Assembly: GCA_020850945.1 (NCBI GenBank)
Contig: JADZDR010000028.1
Span: 1 to 39,927 of the forward strand
Source of the DNA: Acidimicrobiia bacterium
GTDB taxonomy: Bacteria > Actinomycetota > Acidimicrobiia > UBA2766
Direction of reading: 5' to 3'
DNA: 39,927 bases
A program made the position numbers and the translations under genes. Positions 23,944-33,248 of this stretch are shown here, one piece after another. Every line of letters starts with the position of its first letter. Positions within the stretch are counted from its first letter, which is position 1. The notes under the pieces were generated by a model. That model was not told the origin of the DNA. It did not search any database and was given only the letters and a program-made list of their open reading frames with translations.

Positions 23944-24936
23944 TCAGGCGAGGCGGAGGAGCCAGTCGTCGGATTCCGGGTCACGCTCCATCTCGACGAG
24001 CCCGCGGGCCCGGGCGGCCTTGCAGAACTGGATGAAGCTCCCGTAACCGAAGCGCTTCTCCGAGAAGTCGGCGCTGTGACGGCGGATCAGGTCCTTCAGC
24101 CCCGTGAGCCGGACCGGTTCCTCCTTCTCGACGACGGAGCGGAGGAGGGCAAAGGCGGCCTCCTCGTCCTTCGTGCTCTCCGGGAACGTCACCTCGGGAT
24201 CGCCGTGGGACGGACCCTCGGAGAGGGCGATGGTGTCGGTGTCGGCGAGATGCGCGAGGAGCTCCCCGAATCCGCGGAATCCGTGATCCGCCTCGTTGAA
24301 CGTCGGGTCCTTGCGCAGGATCGCGCGCTTGAGCGTCGACGCGAGCACAGGTCCGGGCGCGCTCTGCACGAGGCCGGCCAGCGTGCGGGCGACGAGCCGC
24401 TCGAGATCACCGCTGTCCGCAGCGGGTGCGGCTGAGCCGTTGTCGGGCGGTGTCGCGTGCGGCTCTGCGTCCACGAGCCGTTCGTAGAAGAAGAACTCGT
24501 CGCAGGCCGGTGGGAGCAGACGGGAGGTCGCGGCGGCGATCCCGAAGCCGATCACGCTCCGGTTGAGCTCGCGCAGCTTGTGCACGAGCGGAGTGAAGTC
24601 GCTGTCGCCGCTACCGATGACGAACGTCGTGATGTAGGGGCGCTCGTAGCAGAGCTCGATCGCGTCGACGGCGAGTTTGATGTCGGCGGCGTTCTTGCGG
24701 ACGGCACCCGTGCGTTGAGGGATGTCGATCAGCTCGACGCTGTGGTCGGTGAGCGCCTGTCGATCCGCGGCGAAGAGGGTCCAGTCGGCGTATGCCCTCC
24801 GGTAGACGACGCGCCCCCTCTCGGCGAGGACGTCGACGACCGGCTCGAGGTGGAAGGTGCGGCCCCCGAGTTGCTCGCGGGCGCCGATGGCGAGGTTCTC
24901 GTGGTCGATGAACAGGGCGATCGGTTCTTCCTGCAT
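23944..24936 (-). CDS. NYN-domain ribonuclease-like protein with two OST-HTH/LOTUS domains
   Basis: A 330-residue protein. The NYN (PIN-like, LabA/DUF88) nuclease domain covers about 5-155, with acidic residues D11 (ALFIDHEN), D85 and D91 (ADIKLAVDAIEL), and D111 and D113 (IGSGDSDF), the expected metal site. A linker of about 25 residues follows. Two OST-HTH/LOTUS modules then appear: about 180-240 (LASTLKRAILRKDPTFNEADHGFRGFGELLAHL) and about 262-325 (LTGLKDLIRRHSADFSEKRFGYGSFIQF). The domain order resembles eukaryotic MARF1/Limkain-type RNA regulators. It probably binds and cuts structured RNA; the target is unknown. The ATG at 24936 gives an intact first strand. Confidence 0.85.
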   Translation of the reverse strand: MQEEPIALFIDHENLAIGAREQLGGRTFHLEPVVDVLAERGRVVYRRAYADWTLFAADRQALTDHSVELIDIPQRTGAVRKNAADIKLAVDAIELCYERPYITTFVIGSGDSDFTPLVHKLRELNRSVIGFGIAAATSRLLPPACDEFFFYERLVDAEPHATPPDNGSAAPAADSGDLERLVARTLAGLVQSAPGPVLASTLKRAILRKDPTFNEADHGFRGFGELLAHLADTDTIALSEGPSHGDPEVTFPESTKDEEAAFALLRSVVEKEEPVRLTGLKDLIRRHSADFSEKRFGYGSFIQFCKAARARGLVEMERDPESDDWLLRLA

Positions 24937-25047
24937 GACCCATCATGGCACCGCGACCCCGCGTTCTCGCGTCAGGGCCACGTCATGCGCCGGTCAGAGG
25001 CTTGTGGCAGGCTTGCGGGGCGACAGGACGAAGAGAACAAAGGGGAC

Positions 25048-28000
25048 ATGGTGTACCTGAGGCGGTTTCTTCTCATCGCGTGTGGGGTCCTGACCGGTGC
25101 GGTCCTTCTTCTCGTGTGCGCGGCGCCGGCAGACGCGGACGGTCTCGACCTGACTTGCAGCACGCGGACAGGTCCGGTTGCGGACATCGACACGTCCACC
25201 GAACCCGAAGTGCTCGATGGCGTCGACGTCGTGTTCAGGGGCCGGGCGCCGGCATCCGTCCCGATTACGGGCGCCGTCGACGTCGATCCGGAGACGGGTG
25301 ACAAGCTGTTCACGCGTACGTGGCGTCCCACGTCGGGGGGTACCTTCTACGTCGACTTCCTCGCCGCGTCGGGTGTCGAGATGAGCTTCCTCCTGCGTCC
25401 GCGTGTGCACGCCGGATGGGGCGGGCCGGTCCCGTTCAGCATGGGCCTGGCAGACCTCTTTCGCGAGAACTTCGCGCTGCCCGACGACTTCCGCACGAAC
25501 CCGTTCCTCCCGCCCGACCAGGTCGGTGTGGTCGGACTCGACGTGACCGCCTTCGCCTCGGAAGCCCTGGCCGCTCTACCCGAGGGGATCGAAGGACGCC
25601 TCGAGGCGCACGTCCGCTTCCACCGCAGCGACGGTACGTGGACGACGACACGTATCGGCGTCGGTCTCGACTCGCGGGCGGCCGGGGCCGACCTGCCCCG
25701 CCGCAGTGACCTGGGAGTGGGTTTCAAGCGAGTATGGACGGGCGGGGCCGGCACACCGACCGACTACATCGTCGTCGGCCAGCACTACACGAGCTGGACG
25801 GAGGGGACTCCCAAGCCTGGTGTCGGTGTCCGCGTCGACGTCGACGAGGTGCTGAGCGGCCCGGCTGGCGAGACCGTGCGTCCCACGGTCGACGTCGACC
25901 TCGACTACTCGAACGTGCCCGAGAACATGGCCGTCGGTGTGCGCAGCCGGTGCCGTCCGTGGGACCCGACATTCAGCTCGACCGGACACATCGCCTGGAA
26001 CCATTCGGGTCTCACGCCGGAGGCCGCGGCTGCGACCACGATGGACTTGAGGGTCAAGACGGGGGTCGAGGCGGGACTCCCCATCCGCATCGCGGAATAC
26101 GATCCGATTCTCGGGGGGGGATGGCGTGACACCCTTGCCGACGAGACAGACGTCGACGCCACGATCGTGGGCCTACCCGAGCGCGTCGACTGGATCATGC
26201 ACCCCGACTCGATGGGCATCACGCGGAGCACCGACGTGACTCCGGACGTGATCCTGAACCACGCCCAGCTTGCCCAGGACGATCCCCTCGTTTCCGATGA
26301 CAGGCCCTTGTACGTGGAGGGTGCCGTCACCGGCCTACCGGCGCACTCGCGCGCGCAGGCCGGGTTCGCCGCGGACGGGAGTCTCGAGACCCTGGATCTG
26401 CAGTTCTTCGAGGTGGCGTGCACGGAGGGCGCTCCCGAGGACGATCTCTTCCCGCCCGGTCCGCAGGGTTGCCGTCGTACGGATCGCGTGGGCATACCCG
26501 AGGCGCACGTGCTTGCACAGAACTGGCTACCGGACGACCTCATCGCCCAGGACGCCTGGCACGGGATGGCGTCGCCGCCCGTCAACGAACCCCAGTACGC
26601 GTATTACGCGAGCCGCGATACCGCCGACGGGGTGCCCGTCGAACTGTGGCGGGGCGGTGCACGCCTCGTGGGCCTCCGGCAGGCCGCCTTCGACTCGTCG
26701 GAGGGGGGAGAGGTCCGGTTCTACGTGGACCGCGACGAGAGCCATGTCGACGTTCCACCCTGGTCTCCGCCGGGGGACTGCATCCCACTGCCGCCCTACT
26801 GGGAGTGCCCGCCCTGGTTCCCGCCCGATCCCGACCCCGCCCAAGTCGTCATCGACGTGGACGGACGTACGGCGGACGACGAGGTCGTGAATGCGGGAAC
26901 GCGCGTGGAGGCGAGCGGCAGGGTCCCCGACCTGCCGGCTGCGCTGCGCCTGGACGTGGAGTCATCCGCCTTCGTCACGAAGGCCATGTGGTGGGCGACG
27001 AGCGACGTCGAGATCGACAGTGGGCTCGTCCGGGCCACGCTCCCCGGCCCCGCGGCGACACTTGTCGACGCGGCATTCGAGGTCGGGAACGGCGGCGCCG
27101 GCCTGTCCCCGGCGGGGGAGGTCGTCATCGAACAGGAGACGGTGCGGATACCGAACCAGGTCTGCCTGATCATCTTCGGCAGGCGCATCTGTCGGCCGAC
27201 AGGCGGATCGACGTACCAGCCGACTGGCTGGCGCCACGTCTCCTTCGACGTGCCGGCCACACCGGACGACGGCTTCCCGGCCGTGGAGGTGCCTTCCGAG
27301 GTGATCCACGCGGCGAGGCTGAAGGCTGGAGTCGTCGCCACGACCAGGGCCGGGCGCCTCGGTGGTACCCGCATCCGAGCCTGGGTCGACACCTCACTCG
27401 CGCCGGGCGCGGTCGTGCGCTGGAACGAGGCCGACGGCAGCCTCGCCCATGTCGAAGGATCTTTCTGCGAGGAGGGGGACGAATGCGGGAACTTCTTCCA
27501 CGGCGTGGTCGTGTCCGGGCCCCCCGAGATCCGGGAGTGGGAGCGGCTGATCGACAAGCCCGCGCTTCCCGAGGCACCGGCGGCGGTTGCCGACGTGATG
27601 CCTGCCTTCGACGACACGTGGCTGTACACAGACGGCGAGTCAGGGGTGCGGGCAGTCCTCGCGGGTCGTGACGACGAGTGGGGGCTCAACCGCTGGGGTG
27701 TCGAGGCCTTCGTCGAGTCGGTCGCCGCCTTCGAGTACACGTCCGAGGGCAACGACGTCCGCGTCGAGCTCGCCGACGGAGCGGACGGCACGCAGGCGTT
27801 CAACGTCGACCTGCTCGACGCCACACGGCGCCCACCTGTCTCGTTCGGCCCGCAGTACATCCCCTTGATGGTGGACGCCCGCATCGACCGCCTGCCCGAG
27901 CAGATGCGCCTCCGCATGGACGCCTCGGACACCTCGGCTGCCGCGGACACCCCGTGGATCTGGGTGAACACCGAGGACACCGGTATCACCGATGCGGCGG

Positions 28001-30495
28001 ACGTCGACTGGGACACAACCGACGCACCCGGCACACGCCCGAGGCTCACCGGCCTCGTACGCATGGGCTACACGTCGATGCTGGCGGGGATGGCCGGCAC
28101 GGAGCGTCCCTCACCCGTTCGATCTGCGTTCGGTGCCGACGTGTGGGCGAAGTTCGCCTCCTCGGGCCCGTACGCCGTCGACGTCGTCGCGGACGTCGAG
28201 GTCCCCCGCCATGTGGCGATCTGGAAACCGAGCCTGGCGGAGTGCAACGCCAGCCAGAGCCGTGACCGCATCGCCGCCTGCCAGGACCGCTCCCTCTACG
28301 AGATGGACGAGTGGCAGGAGGTCCGCGCGCTCTTCAAGACGACGAGTGCGACCCTCGGCGACCTGAACGTGAACGCGCGGGTCGCGGGAGAGGACTCCGA
28401 CTACGGGGTCGAGGGAACGGTCGGACGAGTCCCGGGCCACCTCGACGCGACCGTGCGCCTCACCCAGAACAGGCGGCTTCCCTGGCTCGAGGCCACCCTC
28501 GCTCTCGACGCGAGCGCACCCCTCGGGGACGTACAGGCGGCGGTGACCGACAGGACAGACCCCAGCCCGGCCGCCTACCGCATCGCGGACGGGACGAGCC
28601 GACCGACGCCCAATTATGCGGCCGTCCTCCGCGACGTGCCCGCCGACTTGAACGTCTCGGCGCGGGTGTTCGGTCTCGAGGAGCGCCTCACGCCCGACCT
28701 CCCAGCGGACTCACCCTGTCGGGCTTCGAGCGGCGACCTCGGCTATCTGCATGCGGTGCTCGACCTGGGCGGAGGGGTGTCCGACGTCGACATCGACGTG
28801 CAGGAGACCCAGGCCGGCCTGGCAGCCGATCTGCGGGCTGACGCCCCCGTGTCCGGCTGGGTGAACGCCCGGATCGACGACCTCGTCTTCTGCGAGAGCG
28901 ACTACGAGGACAAGTCGTCCTTCCAGATCCACATGGCCGACGGCGGCGTTTTCGGATCGCGCTACGCGCAGCTCGTACCCCCTGTGCTGCTCTTCGACCT
29001 GATCCTGGGTGCCTTGGGGGAGCTCGTCCTCGCATCCGATGCCGACATCGACGTCAACCTGGACGCGGACCTCCCTATCTACTTCCAGTTCGACCGGGTG
29101 ACGGAACTGCGGGTGGCGCAGAACGTCACGACGCTCTCGGTCGACGAACGCCACGGGGGGGAAGGTGAGCCGACGACGATCGCCGTGCGGCAGCGTTCGC
29201 TGCCGCACGAGGAGCCCGTCGAGGTCGACGGAGCCTGGTTCCGGAGCAGGGACGTGCGTTTCCGCTCGACCGAGTGGGGCCTCGAGGACTTCGACATTCG
29301 GAACAACGTCACCGATTCCTTCGCAGTCGTGGGTCTGCATCCATGGCAGCGCTGCGTCGACAACGGGGACGGCGACTCCGACGACGACGAGCACCCCTGT
29401 TTCACGGGCGGGTACTCACGCGACAACGTGGGCACCGTGGCCGACTTCCCCACCCGCGAGGATCGGGGTAGCGAATTCATCTCCGCCGATATCGTCATCG
29501 ACCCTGTCTTCTCTCCCTCGAATCGGACAGAACTGCAGGACGAAGACGACGGCCTCGTGGAGCCAGGCCTCATCTTCTACGGGAAGGTCGCCGAACGGGC
29601 GGTGCCGGCGGAGGCGGACTGGTTCGTCGCGCCCGAGCTCGTCGCGTCGCGGACACGGACGGCCACACCGACGTTCACGTGGCGGCCTGACGCGTGGGCC
29701 GAGTATCCGCCCTTCACCCTCGCTTCCAACTGCTCCCCGATCGCCGAGACGAGCGATGCGGTCGGCGCAGACGGCACGACTTACGGTCTCGTTCCGATGT
29801 GCGCGCCGATTGTCTGGGGCTACGACACCCCGGCAGCCCGAGCCCAACTCTTCGGCGGATTCGGTCTCACGGCCGAGTTCACCAACGGCACCCCGCGTTG
29901 GGTCGTAGCCCTCCCCGACCCCGTCGGCTTCGATCCGGCGGGGAACGACACGTGCGAGCTGAACCTCGACAGGAACTGCCGCGTGCGCACGCGGATCGCA
30001 CCCCAGGGGAACGGGTCGGTGCAGGTGACGTTGTCCACGGAACGCCCCTTCAACGTGTTCGGGTTGAGGGTCTGGAGGTCGATCGGCACGAAGTATGCAT
30101 GGCTGGACGCCTCGGGCCACCCGGCACACCATCTTGCCCAGGCTGCCGAGTTGCCGAACCTGTTCGCAGCCTCGTTCCGAGACGCGAACGACCGGAGCGG
30201 TGTCACGGCGCTCGACCCCTGCACGATCGCGACGTGGGCGTGCGCGCCCCCACCCGCGGATCACAGCGTGCAGTGGGTGTTCGGCGACGGCGAGGTGTCG
30301 GACCCGAGTTCGGCGGCTCCCACGCCCGTCGGGCACGACTACCCCTCGACCCGTACGCAGCAGTCGTATTACGGCGCCCTCGTACTCCTCGACGCCGAGG
30401 GGGAGGTGGCGGGCAGCGCACCGTTCATCGTCAAAGCCGGAGGCTGGTCGATCTTCGACGGGTCGTGGGGCTGGCCCTGGCCCCTTGGCGGTTAG
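25048..30495 (+). CDS. Very large secreted repeat protein of unknown function
   Basis: A 1,815-residue exported protein. The signal peptide (residues 1-31, RRFLLIACGVLTGAVLLLVC core) probably ends at ADA/DG. The mature part is almost all beta-type, acidic sequence. A short motif of Pro followed by alternating hydrophobics (GLPERVDW, DLPAALRL, RLPEQMRL, RVPGHLDA, DVPADLNV) recurs near residues 178, 291, 377, 431, 630, 950, 1129 and 1198, suggesting repeated domains. A Pro-rich linker lies at about 572-598, an Asp-rich likely calcium loop DNGDGDSDDDE at 1438-1448 and a PKD-like end (VFGDGEVSDP) at about 1744. No sorting signal or anchor is visible; the C-terminus is Trp-rich. ATG 25048 follows AAAGGGG. 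The frame upstream is antisense to the NYN gene. Confidence 0.8.
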   Translation: MVYLRRFLLIACGVLTGAVLLLVCAAPADADGLDLTCSTRTGPVADIDTSTEPEVLDGVDVVFRGRAPASVPITGAVDVDPETGDKLFTRTWRPTSGGTFYVDFLAASGVEMSFLLRPRVHAGWGGPVPFSMGLADLFRENFALPDDFRTNPFLPPDQVGVVGLDVTAFASEALAALPEGIEGRLEAHVRFHRSDGTWTTTRIGVGLDSRAAGADLPRRSDLGVGFKRVWTGGAGTPTDYIVVGQHYTSWTEGTPKPGVGVRVDVDEVLSGPAGETVRPTVDVDLDYSNVPENMAVGVRSRCRPWDPTFSSTGHIAWNHSGLTPEAAAATTMDLRVKTGVEAGLPIRIAEYDPILGGGWRDTLADETDVDATIVGLPERVDWIMHPDSMGITRSTDVTPDVILNHAQLAQDDPLVSDDRPLYVEGAVTGLPAHSRAQAGFAADGSLETLDLQFFEVACTEGAPEDDLFPPGPQGCRRTDRVGIPEAHVLAQNWLPDDLIAQDAWHGMASPPVNEPQYAYYASRDTADGVPVELWRGGARLVGLRQAAFDSSEGGEVRFYVDRDESHVDVPPWSPPGDCIPLPPYWECPPWFPPDPDPAQVVIDVDGRTADDEVVNAGTRVEASGRVPDLPAALRLDVESSAFVTKAMWWATSDVEIDSGLVRATLPGPAATLVDAAFEVGNGGAGLSPAGEVVIEQETVRIPNQVCLIIFGRRICRPTGGSTYQPTGWRHVSFDVPATPDDGFPAVEVPSEVIHAARLKAGVVATTRAGRLGGTRIRAWVDTSLAPGAVVRWNEADGSLAHVEGSFCEEGDECGNFFHGVVVSGPPEIREWERLIDKPALPEAPAAVADVMPAFDDTWLYTDGESGVRAVLAGRDDEWGLNRWGVEAFVESVAAFEYTSEGNDVRVELADGADGTQAFNVDLLDATRRPPVSFGPQYIPLMVDARIDRLPEQMRLRMDASDTSAAADTPWIWVNTEDTGITDAADVDWDTTDAPGTRPRLTGLVRMGYTSMLAGMAGTERPSPVRSAFGADVWAKFASSGPYAVDVVADVEVPRHVAIWKPSLAECNASQSRDRIAACQDRSLYEMDEWQEVRALFKTTSATLGDLNVNARVAGEDSDYGVEGTVGRVPGHLDATVRLTQNRRLPWLEATLALDASAPLGDVQAAVTDRTDPSPAAYRIADGTSRPTPNYAAVLRDVPADLNVSARVFGLEERLTPDLPADSPCRASSGDLGYLHAVLDLGGGVSDVDIDVQETQAGLAADLRADAPVSGWVNARIDDLVFCESDYEDKSSFQIHMADGGVFGSRYAQLVPPVLLFDLILGALGELVLASDADIDVNLDADLPIYFQFDRVTELRVAQNVTTLSVDERHGGEGEPTTIAVRQRSLPHEEPVEVDGAWFRSRDVRFRSTEWGLEDFDIRNNVTDSFAVVGLHPWQRCVDNGDGDSDDDEHPCFTGGYSRDNVGTVADFPTREDRGSEFISADIVIDPVFSPSNRTELQDEDDGLVEPGLIFYGKVAERAVPAEADWFVAPELVASRTRTATPTFTWRPDAWAEYPPFTLASNCSPIAETSDAVGADGTTYGLVPMCAPIVWGYDTPAARAQLFGGFGLTAEFTNGTPRWVVALPDPVGFDPAGNDTCELNLDRNCRVRTRIAPQGNGSVQVTLSTERPFNVFGLRVWRSIGTKYAWLDASGHPAHHLAQAAELPNLFAASFRDANDRSGVTALDPCTIATWACAPPPADHSVQWVFGDGEVSDPSSAAPTPVGHDYPSTRTQQSYYGALVLLDAEGEVAGSAPFIVKAGGWSIFDGSWGWPWPLGG

Positions 30496-30545
30496 GGTTG
30501 GCGGCCGTCCGGACGTCACCCCGACGCCGGTGTGAGGCCCCCAGG

Positions 30546-30551
30546 TACACT
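30546..30551 (+). promoter_or_regulatory. -10 box TACACT for a leaderless regulator mRNA
   Basis: TACACT fits TAnnnT and ends eight bases before the ATG at 30560. No Shine-Dalgarno sequence is present between them, so transcription would begin at or very near the start codon. I see no strong -35 element. Confidence 0.45.
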
Positions 30552-30559
30552 CGGCGCGG

Positions 30560-32530
30560 ATGGACCGGGACGCCGAGGACAGGGCCGGTGAACAGGAGCG
30601 GCGCGGCGACGTCGGCGGTGCCGTGGGGACGCTCGTCGCGGCCGAGGCCCTTTCCTCCGCGGTGGAACTGCTCGAACGCCACGCCGTGAGGATGCTCGCC
30701 GACGGAGACGTCGTCGGCCTGCGCCTCGCCATCGCCCGGATCCCGTCCCGGTCCCGGACCCTGACCCTCGACGTCGCGGATGCGGATGCCGCCGTGCGCT
30801 GCCAGGTGGGGGACCTCGGCACCCTCGAGCAACTGGCAGAACGGGCCCGCACACCCGACGACCCGGTCCTGCGTGCCTGGGTTGCGGCGGCCATGGCCGA
30901 GCACTTCTTCTGGCAGGGCGATCTCGTCGGCCTCTCCATTGCCGCCCGCGCGCTCGAGGACCTACCCGGCGGAGACCTCGGGTCCACAACCTTCCTGTCG
31001 GTGCGCGGCCGCCTCAGGCGCATGGTCGCGATCGGCAGGTTGTTCGGCTTCCAGGCGGATTCGTACGAACAGGCGCGCACTGCCCTCGCGCCCGCACTCG
31101 CGGACTTCGGCCGGGCGGGCTGGGAGGCGGAGCGCGTCGTGACGGCGGCCATGTTCGCCGTCACGTGGGCATCGGTCTCCTGGGACCGGGTGCACGAGGC
31201 CCGCCTCATCGCGGCGGAGTCCGCCGACCAGTTGCGGGCGCTCGAGTCGCCCTACCTCCCCCTTGTCCTCACGGGGCTCGCCGTCGTCTGCTTCATAGAA
31301 GGCGATCTCGCAGCCTGCCATGTCGCGGCCGACGAAGCGGACGAGTGGGCGGGGGGTTCTCTCGCCACCGTGACGACGGCTACGACGTGGCTTCGCAATC
31401 TCGCGACCCTGATCGGCGGTGTGCCCGGCAGCGAGTCACTCGCCGCTGTCGGGGCGGCAATCGACGGCCTGCGGGCGCACCTGCCGCAGGGTTCGGGTAC
31501 GGCCATGGTCAGTGCCGCCTCCGTCCTTGCCGATCTCGGGCGGGTGGAAGAGGCCGAGGAGTGGTTCGGCCGCGCCGACCTGTCACGGGACATGACCCCC
31601 TACGCCTTCGTCGACCGGGAGGCGGTCGCTGCCCGCCTCGGGATCCTGCGGGGGGAAGCGGAGGCCGTGGACAGGCTCGAGGGAGTCGTGTCGTCGATGC
31701 GGCACCTCGGGCTGGGTCGCCTTGCCGGCGTCAACCTCCTGCGGGCCGCGCGGGACGCCGAACGGGGCGGCTGGGATCCGTCCACCGTGGAGCACCTGAG
31801 GCGCGAAGGCGTTGCTTCCGTGCCCGAAGTCGGGCGTCGCACGCTGTGGGAGGCGCTTTGGGCCCAACCGCTCGCGGCGGATCCGGCAGAGACACGCGAC
31901 AGCGCGGGTTCGGGTCCTGTGAACGCGATCCGTGTGCTCGTCCCCGACCCGATCGTCGTGCGAGACGGCAAGGCGGTGACGCTTCCTGACGGCACAGCCC
32001 GCCTTCTCGCCGTGCTCATCGTCGCCCATCGGCCTCTGACCGTGGACCAGCTCGCCGAGGCCCTATGGCCCGATGCCGCTCCCGAAGCGGCCCGGGTCCG
32101 CCTCAACTCTGCGATCTACCGGATGCGCCGTCTGCTCGGGCTCGGACAGGACGAGCTCGTGCGGCGCCGCCCGGACGGGATCGAGCTCGACGCAGCAGGT
32201 GCCTGGCGCGTGGATGCGTGGGACTTCTGGGATCTCTCGGAGGGGAGTGTGAGGGATCGCGTTGCAGCGTTCGAGTCGTATGCAGGCGACCTGTGCGCGA
32301 GACAGCTCGCCTACGACGAGGCCGTGCTGGAGGCCCGCACGCGTCTGCGCGCGCGCTTCACCGATCTCGCGATCGAGCTCATGCGCGGTGGCCACGTCGA
32401 ACCGCGCCGTGTCGCCGCGAAGATGGGCCTCCTCGAGGAGGACCCCCTCCTCGCGGGCGAGCTCGCCGCCGCGCTCGAGCAGGCGGGATTCAAGGCCGAG
32501 GCGTCGGCGGTGCGTGGCCTGTACGAATGA
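30560..32530 (+). CDS. SARP/BTAD-type regulator with TPR-like N-terminus and no ATPase
   Basis: A 656-residue regulator. Residues about 1-440 are helical TPR-like repeats of the MalT/LAL type (RRGDVGGAVGTLVAAEALSSAVELLERH). The OmpR-type winged helix covers about 455-555 (LPDGTARLLAVLIVAHRPLTVDQLAEALWP, then VRLNSAIYRMRRLLG). The BTAD transcriptional-activation domain covers about 555-656. Such C-terminal layouts normally follow an N-terminal STAND ATPase. Here the protein begins exactly where the ATPase-winged-helix part would end, and no Walker motif exists upstream. It may be a naturally minimised activator or a truncated one. Target genes are unknown; the adjacent secreted protein is the obvious candidate. 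Confidence 0.8.
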   Translation: MDRDAEDRAGEQERRGDVGGAVGTLVAAEALSSAVELLERHAVRMLADGDVVGLRLAIARIPSRSRTLTLDVADADAAVRCQVGDLGTLEQLAERARTPDDPVLRAWVAAAMAEHFFWQGDLVGLSIAARALEDLPGGDLGSTTFLSVRGRLRRMVAIGRLFGFQADSYEQARTALAPALADFGRAGWEAERVVTAAMFAVTWASVSWDRVHEARLIAAESADQLRALESPYLPLVLTGLAVVCFIEGDLAACHVAADEADEWAGGSLATVTTATTWLRNLATLIGGVPGSESLAAVGAAIDGLRAHLPQGSGTAMVSAASVLADLGRVEEAEEWFGRADLSRDMTPYAFVDREAVAARLGILRGEAEAVDRLEGVVSSMRHLGLGRLAGVNLLRAARDAERGGWDPSTVEHLRREGVASVPEVGRRTLWEALWAQPLAADPAETRDSAGSGPVNAIRVLVPDPIVVRDGKAVTLPDGTARLLAVLIVAHRPLTVDQLAEALWPDAAPEAARVRLNSAIYRMRRLLGLGQDELVRRRPDGIELDAAGAWRVDAWDFWDLSEGSVRDRVAAFESYAGDLCARQLAYDEAVLEARTRLRARFTDLAIELMRGGHVEPRRVAAKMGLLEEDPLLAGELAAALEQAGFKAEASAVRGLYE

Positions 32531-32534
32531 CCGT

Positions 32535-33194
32535 TCAGCCGGTGTACGGGTTGTGCCAGCGGTCGAGGTAGGTGATCTCCTCGACCGGGCGGCGTTGGGC
32601 CGGCTTGAAGTCCGTGCCCTGTGTGTAGGCCACGGGGAGGAGAGCGACCTGGGTCACGGTGTCGGGGATGCCGAGCAGTTCGGCGGCCTCGGCCTCGTAG
32701 GCGAGGTGCAACGTCGTGTAGGTGGAGCCGAGGCCGCGGCTGCGCAGGGCGAGCTGGAACGACCAGATCGCAGGCACGATCGACCCGTACAGACCGGCTG
32801 CCGACATGTCCGAGCTCGCGCCTCCGGGGTCGCGGCCGAGGATGCAGGGCACGACGAGAACGGGCGCGCGGTGCATGTTCTCGGCGAGGTGCACGGCCGA
32901 GCTGCGCACGCGCTCCATCTGGGACGGATTCGACGCCTTGGGTGTGCTCTGCCCGGAGGCCGCTCCCATGTACTGCTCGAAGGCACGACGGTACAGGGCG
33001 GCAAGACCCCCCTTCGCGTCGGCGTCCTGCACCACGATCCAGCGCCAACCCTGCGCGTTCGATCCGGTCGGAGCCTGGATGGCGAGACGCAGGCACTCCA
33101 GCACGACGTCGAGGGGCACACCCCGGTCCATGTCGAGGCGCTTGCGCACAGCCCGCGTCGTCGTGAGCAGCTCGTCCACGACTCGGATGTCCAT
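32535..33194 (-). CDS. Nitroreductase-family FMN oxidoreductase
   Basis: A 219-residue nitroreductase-fold enzyme that should bind FMN as a dimer. The N-terminal TTTRAVRKRLD and APTGSNAQGWRWIVV correspond to the family's FMN-phosphate and flavin contacts (R/S-rich start and PTGSNxQ). The central AIWSFQLALRSRGLGSTYTTLH and C-terminal LLPVAYTQG complete the pattern. It probably reduces a nitro, quinone or enone substrate with NAD(P)H; the substrate is unknown. The ATG at 33194 has a strong GAGGAGG site six bases away, so I reject the 12-residue longer start. The gene converges with the SARP-like gene across four bases. Confidence 0.88.
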   Translation of the reverse strand: MDIRVVDELLTTTRAVRKRLDMDRGVPLDVVLECLRLAIQAPTGSNAQGWRWIVVQDADAKGGLAALYRRAFEQYMGAASGQSTPKASNPSQMERVRSSAVHLAENMHRAPVLVVPCILGRDPGGASSDMSAAGLYGSIVPAIWSFQLALRSRGLGSTYTTLHLAYEAEAAELLGIPDTVTQVALLPVAYTQGTDFKPAQRRPVEEITYLDRWHNPYTG

Positions 33195-33248
33195 GGGGTC
33201 CTCCTCGTCTCGTCGCGGGATGCGGGACAACTACGCTGCCAGGCGAGG

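Noticed and set aside
24457-25047. Extension of the giant secreted protein upstream
   Set aside because: Antisense to the NYN-LOTUS gene; the signal peptide begins at the ATG at 25048.
25048-25143. Lipobox in the giant protein (LLVC)
   Set aside because: The Cys is inside the hydrophobic core and is followed by AAPADADG, which looks like an ordinary signal-peptidase I site.
29416-31209. 597-residue minus-strand open frame
   Set aside because: Antisense to the secreted-protein and SARP-like genes; composition is Arg/Pro/Ser-rich as expected for a shadow.
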